Part shown: piece by piece, positions 41,236 through 44,642 of the stretch
Position numbering within the stretch: the first letter of the stretch is position 1
Layout: every line of letters begins with the position of its first letter
Assembly (NCBI GenBank): GCA_900751755.1
Contig: CAADSP010000002.1
Location: forward strand, 1 to 44,642
Reading direction: 5' to 3'
Length of the DNA: 44,642 nt
DNA from: an uncultured Collinsella sp.
GTDB lineage: Bacteria > Actinomycetota > Coriobacteriia > Coriobacteriales > Coriobacteriaceae
The notes under the pieces: model-generated
What the model was told of the DNA's origin: nothing
Database searches by the model: none
Seen by the model: the letters and a program-made list of their open reading frames with translations, nothing else
Position numbers and translations under genes: made by a program

Positions 41236-42006
41236 ATGAAGATTGGATTTGTCGGTTTTGGCAATATGGCGAGCGCTATGGCCGATGGCTGGATCGCTGC
41301 CGGTGTGGCTGCGAGCGACATGTGTGCCTGCGCGGGTCGATACGACGCGCTGGTCGATCGCTGCAAGGCGCGTGGGATGGTTGCCTGTCGTGATACGGCG
41401 GAGGTTGTCGCTGCATCCGATATCGTGGTCGCTGCGGTCAAACCGTACATGATCGAGAAGGTATTCGCCCCGCTCAAGGATGCTCTTGCCAAAAAGGTCG
41501 TTCTGTCGGTTGCCTGGACCTGGGACAGTGCCAAGTGGGAACAGGTCCTGCCGGGCGTCGCGCATATCTCGACGGTGCCCAACACACCGGTTTCGGTGGG
41601 CGAGGGCGTCATCGCTTGCGAGAAGGCTTCCACGCTTAGTGATGAGCAGAGCGCAGTGGTGCTTGATCTGCTTGGCAAGCTCGGTGCGGTGGTCGAGCTC
41701 GATACGAGCCTGCTGTTCGTGGGCGGCACGGTGGGTGGTTGCGCTCCGGCATTTGTCGCTATGGCAATCGAGGCCCTGGGCGATGCGGCGGTCAAGCACG
41801 GTATCCCGCGTGCCGATGCCTATCGCATTGTGAGCCAGATGGTGCTAGGTACGGCAAAGCTGCAGCTTTCAACTGGTCAGCATCCTGCGGCGATGAAGGA
41901 TGCCGTATGCTCGCCCGGTGGCGCCACCATCAAGGGCGTCGTTGCGCTCGAGGACGCCGGCATGCGCAGTGCCCTGGTCAAGGCAATCGACGCAACTCTC
42001 CAGTAA
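41236..42006 (+). CDS. proC: Pyrroline-5-carboxylate reductase
   Basis: A 256-residue NAD(P)-dependent reductase for the last step of proline synthesis. The Rossmann motif is IGFVGFGNMASAMADGW, followed by VVAAVKPYMIEKV, STVPNTPVSVGEGV and the C-terminal MKDAVCSPGGATIKGVVALEDAGMR block. The C-terminal end is slightly short. The ATG at 41236 follows GAGAGG; a frame extending to 41206 is rejected. Confidence 0.95.
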   Translation: MKIGFVGFGNMASAMADGWIAAGVAASDMCACAGRYDALVDRCKARGMVACRDTAEVVAASDIVVAAVKPYMIEKVFAPLKDALAKKVVLSVAWTWDSAKWEQVLPGVAHISTVPNTPVSVGEGVIACEKASTLSDEQSAVVLDLLGKLGAVVELDTSLLFVGGTVGGCAPAFVAMAIEALGDAAVKHGIPRADAYRIVSQMVLGTAKLQLSTGQHPAAMKDAVCSPGGATIKGVVALEDAGMRSALVKAIDATLQ

Positions 42007-42165
42007 AACCTGCCATTTAGGGACAGGTTTATTTTGGCAGGTTTTTCCTGCGGTTTTGTCGTATGTGCGAAAAGCGCCCCGCAACCGGATCGTTACCGGT
42101 TGCGGGGCGCTTGCGTTTGCCCAGATAAAACCGACCAAAATAAACCTGGCCCTTTTTGGCAGGTT
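42007..42165. repeat. 159-bp nested palindrome between two convergent stop codons
   Basis: The outer arms 42007-42037 and 42135-42165 are inverted copies with 27 of 31 matches (core CAGGTTTATTTTGG perfect). Inside is a perfect 17-bp hairpin, 42072-42088 with 42096-42112, around ATCGTTA. The left arm starts immediately after the proC TAA. The right arm ends in the stop codon of the minus-strand small gene. The inner hairpin can act as a bidirectional terminator. Confidence 0.85.
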
Positions 42166-42337
42166 AGTCCCAGAAGCTGTCTTCCTCATCCTCGGACTTG
42201 GGCCCGCGGTCGACGTACATCTTATGGGTGCGCTTCTCCATTACAAAGGCAAGAATCGCAAATAACAGGATGCCGCCGGCGAAAAGGATGGCAAAACCGG
42301 TGCGGGTGCCAAACAAAAAGGAAAAAACTGCGTCCAT
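42164..42337 (-). CDS. 57-residue single-pass membrane protein
   Basis: A small minus-strand gene. The protein starts MDAVFSFLFGTRTGFAILFA; its membrane helix covers about residues 12-33, followed by a basic then acidic tail (EKRTHKMYVDRG, then SEDEEDSFWD). GAAGG lies seven bases before the ATG and a good promoter is upstream. I believe a coriobacterial DUF of this size exists (possibly DUF6724), but I cannot confirm it. Function unknown. It diverges from serS. Confidence 0.8.
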   Translation of the reverse strand: MDAVFSFLFGTRTGFAILFAGGILLFAILAFVMEKRTHKMYVDRGPKSEDEEDSFWD

Positions 42338-42361
42338 TGGGTGCCTTCTTGCGTAGTTGAG

Positions 42362-42408
42362 TTGGGTCGTAAACGCTCATAAGTATATACTTGCCCATAC
42401 ATGTACAA
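42362..42408. promoter_or_regulatory. Divergent promoters sharing a palindromic -10
   Basis: The palindrome AAGTATATACTT (42381-42392) holds TATACT on both strands. Plus: TTGGGT (42362-42367), 18 nt, TATACT (42386-42391) toward serS. Minus: TTGTAC (42408-42403), 15 nt, TATACT (42387-42382) toward the small membrane protein. The two polymerases would compete for the same DNA. Confidence 0.6.
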
Positions 42409-42448
42409 GGTTGCAACCTAAATGGAATGTATATCGCCGGAGGATCTA

Positions 42449-43732
42449 ATGCTTGATATCAAGTTTGTTCGCGAGAACCCCGATGCCATCGATGTCGCCA
42501 TGGCTAACCGCCAGACGTCTTGGGATCGCGAGAAGTTCTTTGAGCTCGACGACGAGCGCCGTGCCGTCATCACCGAGGTCGAGGAGCTCCAGGCTACGCG
42601 CAATGCCGAGTCCAAGAAGATCGGCGCCCTGATGAAGGAGGGCAAGAAGGACGAGGCCGAGGCCGCCAAGGAGGCCGTGCGCGCCGTCAACGAGAAGATT
42701 GACGGTCTGGCCGAGCGTCGTACCGCCCTCGAGCAGGAGCAGTACGACTTCATGGCTCACCTGCCCAACATTCCGTGCGAGGCCACGCCGTACGGTAAGG
42801 ACGAGGACGAGAACATCGAGCGTCGCCGCTGGGGCACCCCGCGCGAGTTCGACTTCGACTTTAAGCCGCACTGGGATCTGGGCACCGATCTGGACATCCT
42901 CGACTTCGAGCGTGGCAACAAGCTCTCCGGCAGCCGCTTTACCGTTCTCGGTGGCGCCGGCGCCCGCCTGGAGCGCGCCCTCATCAACTTCTTCCTCGAT
43001 ACGCACACCAGCCGTGGTTTTAAGGAGTGGTGGCCGCCCATCGTCGTCAAGCGTCAGACCATGTTTGGCACGGGTCAGCTGCCCAAGTTCGAGGACGACG
43101 CCTATCACGTCTCGGGTGACAACTTCCTGATCCCCACCGCCGAGGTCGTGCTCACCAACCTGCACGCCGGCGAGGTCCTCGATGCCGACACCCTGCCGCG
43201 CCGCTACACCGCCTTCACCCCCTGCTTCCGTGAGGAGGCCGGTTCCGCCGGTCGCGACACCCGCGGCATCATCCGTCAGCACGAGTTCGACAAGGTCGAG
43301 ATGGTCAAGTTCGCTAAGCCGGAGGAGTCCGACGAGGAGCTCGAGAGCATGACCGCCGAGGCCGAGTACCTGCTGCAGCAGCTGGGCCTTCCGTATCGCG
43401 TGATTGGCCTGTGCACCGGCGACTTGGGCTTCTCTGCCCGTCAGACCTACGACGTCGAGGTCTGGCTGCCGAGCTACAACGCCTACAAGGAGATCAGCTC
43501 CTGCTCCAACTGCGGTGACTTCCAGGCTCGCCGCGCCAACATCAAGTATCGCGACCCCGAGAACTTCAAGGGTTCGCGCTACTTGCACACTCTCAACGGT
43601 TCCGGCCTGCCGGCTGGCCGCACCATGGCCGCCATTCTGGAGAACTACCAGAACGCCGACGGCACCATCACGATCCCCGAGGTTCTGCGTCCTTATATGG
43701 GCGGTCTCGAGAAGATCGAGCCGGTCGCGTAA
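42449..43732 (+). CDS. serS: Seryl-tRNA synthetase
   Basis: A 427-residue class II synthetase. An N-terminal antiparallel coiled coil (about residues 25-100) binds the long arm of tRNA-Ser. Motif 2 lies in CFREEAGSAGRDTRGIIRQH. Motif 3 lies in LNGSGLPAGRTMAAILENYQ. Length is standard. The ATG at 42449 follows GGAGGA; an ATG at 42422 lacks an SD. Unlike pheST there is no T-box upstream; the leader is short. Confidence 0.97.
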   Translation: MLDIKFVRENPDAIDVAMANRQTSWDREKFFELDDERRAVITEVEELQATRNAESKKIGALMKEGKKDEAEAAKEAVRAVNEKIDGLAERRTALEQEQYDFMAHLPNIPCEATPYGKDEDENIERRRWGTPREFDFDFKPHWDLGTDLDILDFERGNKLSGSRFTVLGGAGARLERALINFFLDTHTSRGFKEWWPPIVVKRQTMFGTGQLPKFEDDAYHVSGDNFLIPTAEVVLTNLHAGEVLDADTLPRRYTAFTPCFREEAGSAGRDTRGIIRQHEFDKVEMVKFAKPEESDEELESMTAEAEYLLQQLGLPYRVIGLCTGDLGFSARQTYDVEVWLPSYNAYKEISSCSNCGDFQARRANIKYRDPENFKGSRYLHTLNGSGLPAGRTMAAILENYQNADGTITIPEVLRPYMGGLEKIEPVA

Positions 43733-43755
43733 CTTGGCTGCATAGGGGATATGCA

Positions 43756-43784
43756 AGGGCGCTCCTTCGGGGGCGCCCTATTTC
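43756..43784 (+). terminator. Terminator of serS
   Basis: AGGGCGCTCC and GGGGCGCCCT pair (one G-U) around a TTCG tetraloop, followed by ATTTC. Confidence 0.85.
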
Positions 43785-43832
43785 GTGCGCAGGTCCATAT
43801 CATGCCGTGCGGACAGCTCAATAGAAAACACA

Positions 43833-43846
43833 CGAACAACTGTTCT
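43833..43846. promoter_or_regulatory. LexA-like box upstream of the 125-residue gene
   Basis: CGAAC-AACT-GTTCT contains the perfect GAAC-N4-GTTC core of Gram-positive LexA sites. It overlaps the -35 region of a promoter whose -10 is TATGCT (43867-43872). A further palindrome, CTGTATACAG (43845-43854), adjoins it. The outer bases deviate from consensus. Confidence 0.4.
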
Positions 43847-43905
43847 GTATACAGCCATCTACCTGCTATGCTTTTGCTAAATAAGAGCGAGAGAAAGGGG
43901 ACGCG

Positions 43906-44283
43906 ATGGAGCTGTTTGATGATCGGGTGGTTTTGTTTGAGAGCGACGAGGGTGGGGAGTACCTGCTTGTAACGTGTGAGCCGTCTGGCATGGGCGGCCT
44001 GGTGGTTCGGCAGGCGAGCGAGGGTCCGTTGACCCAATGGTGCTTTGAGGAGTCGCCGCATGTGGTCGAGACCTTTGTGACGCACGAGGGACTTGTGGCG
44101 CTGGAGCACTTCTATGGAGTTGGGACTTCCAACCAGGTCGCGCGCATGCTGAGCATCTCGTTTGCCGATTATGATTGTGCCCAGTGGGTGAGATCGCTCC
44201 TGAGGGAACTTGATGCCAAGTTCGACGTGATCGAAAAGCCAATCGATCGTACGGGGAACAGCGGTATATGCGGAGCAGCATGA
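43906..44283 (+). CDS. Hypothetical protein, 125 residues
   Basis: I do not recognise this family. It is an acidic, soluble protein of mixed strands and helices: RVVLFESDEGGEYLLVTCE, GGLVVRQASEG and a C-terminal helix FADYDCAQWVRSLLRELDAKF, ending in a Gly/Ala-rich tail. There is no signal peptide or membrane helix. AGAAAGGGG lies before the ATG. It is monocistronic, with a possible LexA-like site in its promoter. Confidence 0.7.
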   Translation: MELFDDRVVLFESDEGGEYLLVTCEPSGMGGLVVRQASEGPLTQWCFEESPHVVETFVTHEGLVALEHFYGVGTSNQVARMLSISFADYDCAQWVRSLLRELDAKFDVIEKPIDRTGNSGICGAA

Positions 44284-44320
44284 CAAAACTGCGTTCCACA
44301 AAAAAAGTTTGAGATTGTGC

Positions 44321-44349
44321 TTGACTCCAATAAGCTAAAGTGGTTTTAT
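44321..44349 (+). promoter_or_regulatory. Promoter of tRNA-Arg
   Basis: TTGACT, a 17-nt spacer and TTTTAT, ending 12 nt before the tRNA (the same short spacing as at tRNA-Leu). Confidence 0.6.
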
Positions 44350-44361
44350 ATGTCTTGCGCT

Positions 44362-44438
44362 GCGGCGTTACCTCAGCTGGATAGAGGGTCTGACTACGAA
44401 TCAGAACGTCATAGGTTCGAATCCTATACGCCGCACCA
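44362..44438 (+). tRNA. tRNA-Arg (ACG)
   Basis: A 77-nt tRNA with acceptor GCGGCGT/ACGCCGC, discriminator A and encoded CCA. The anticodon stem TCTGA/TCAGA encloses CTACGAA, giving ACG. A34 would be converted to inosine to read CGU, CGC and CGA. The T-arm is AGGTTCGAATCC. Confidence 0.96.
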
Positions 44439-44450
44439 ATTGAAATCGAA

Positions 44451-44479
44451 AGCCTCCGGCAACGGGGGCTTTTCTTTTA
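44451..44479 (+). terminator. Terminator of tRNA-Arg
   Basis: AGCCTCCG and CGGGGGCT pair (one G-U) around GCAA, followed by TTTCTTTT. Confidence 0.85.
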
Positions 44480-44493
44480 TGCCGTCACCGCAT

Positions 44494-44574
44494 GGATTCG
44501 AACCTCGGTCGAGGCGCGAGCGCCAAGAAAACGCGAAGCGTTTTTAGCGAGCGGGCGAGGACGCCGGCAGGCGG
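44494..44574 (+). repeat. tRNA-flanking element, copy B (after tRNA-Arg)
   Basis: GGATTCGAACCT (44494-44505) is the exact reverse complement of the T-arm of this tRNA-Arg (44413-44424). The conserved 50-bp block follows at 44525-44574, differing from copy A at two positions, with the hairpin AAAACGC-GAA-GCGTTTT. Confidence 0.8.
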
Positions 44575-44642
44575 GGGGGGCCCGGGGGGCGCCGGCCCGC
44601 GGGAGCGCGGGATCCCACAAACCCCCCACATTTAAGTTAAAA
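44575..44642. other. Low-complexity window end, probably unreliable sequence
   Basis: The last bases are long G and C runs followed by an AT-rich tail, unlike anything else in the window. They begin just where copy B of the repeat ends. An assembly break in a multi-copy repeat would explain this. Confidence 0.55.

Overview
The window looks like one contig of a high-GC (about 60%) Gram-positive gut actinobacterium, most likely Coriobacteriia and probably Collinsella. This is inferred from base composition, gene content, strong Shine-Dalgarno (SD) sites, a T-box ahead of pheST, and a Flp/Tad pilus locus with no outer-membrane genes. No 16S gene or other decisive marker is present, so genus is an inference.

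Layout. 1-5300: tRNA-Val (minus), an EamA transporter, a DUF4012 membrane protein and glmM. 5494-11285: an M32 carboxypeptidase (minus), then a Phe T-box leader with pheS and pheT. 11394-14245: an ECF-type nickel transporter (nikMN-nikQ-nikO) behind a promoter that carries an exact GTGTTAC-N14-GTAACAC NikR-type operator. 14326-16244: a PLC-like protein and a convergent nuclease-like protein. 16671-22710: pyruvate kinase (minus), a Ca2+-type P-type ATPase with a structured leader, and rsgA. 22963-32553: one tightly overlapping Tad pilus operon: cpaB, tadZ, tadA, tadB, tadC, flp, a small unknown membrane protein, a short pseudopilin, tadE, a large TadG-like protein, a second TadE-like protein and a DUF192 protein. 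32612-33162: a toxin/antitoxin-like pair. 33286-34897: tRNA-Phe, a four-unit hairpin array and a GH5-like protein with a degraded active site. 34904-39328: a housekeeping block, rsmI-metG-rsmA-tatD. 39372-42006: tRNA-Leu with a duplicated 3' end, then an SPFH protein, rlmH and proC. 42164-44438: a 57-residue membrane protein diverging from serS, a 125-residue unknown, and tRNA-Arg.

Most genes are ordinary core functions. The less explained material is between genes: long palindromes after pheS, the P-type ATPase gene and proC; a 62-bp-period hairpin array; a wide-spaced inverted repeat upstream of the nuclease-like gene; and a conserved element downstream of tRNA-Leu and tRNA-Arg. Each copy of that last element carries an antisense match to the T-arm of its own upstream tRNA. 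Among the proteins, the pilus substrates share an unusual Ala-Gln processing motif, and the GH5-like protein lacks its acid/base glutamate.

All functional calls rest on motif recognition by eye. No database search or folding calculation was run.
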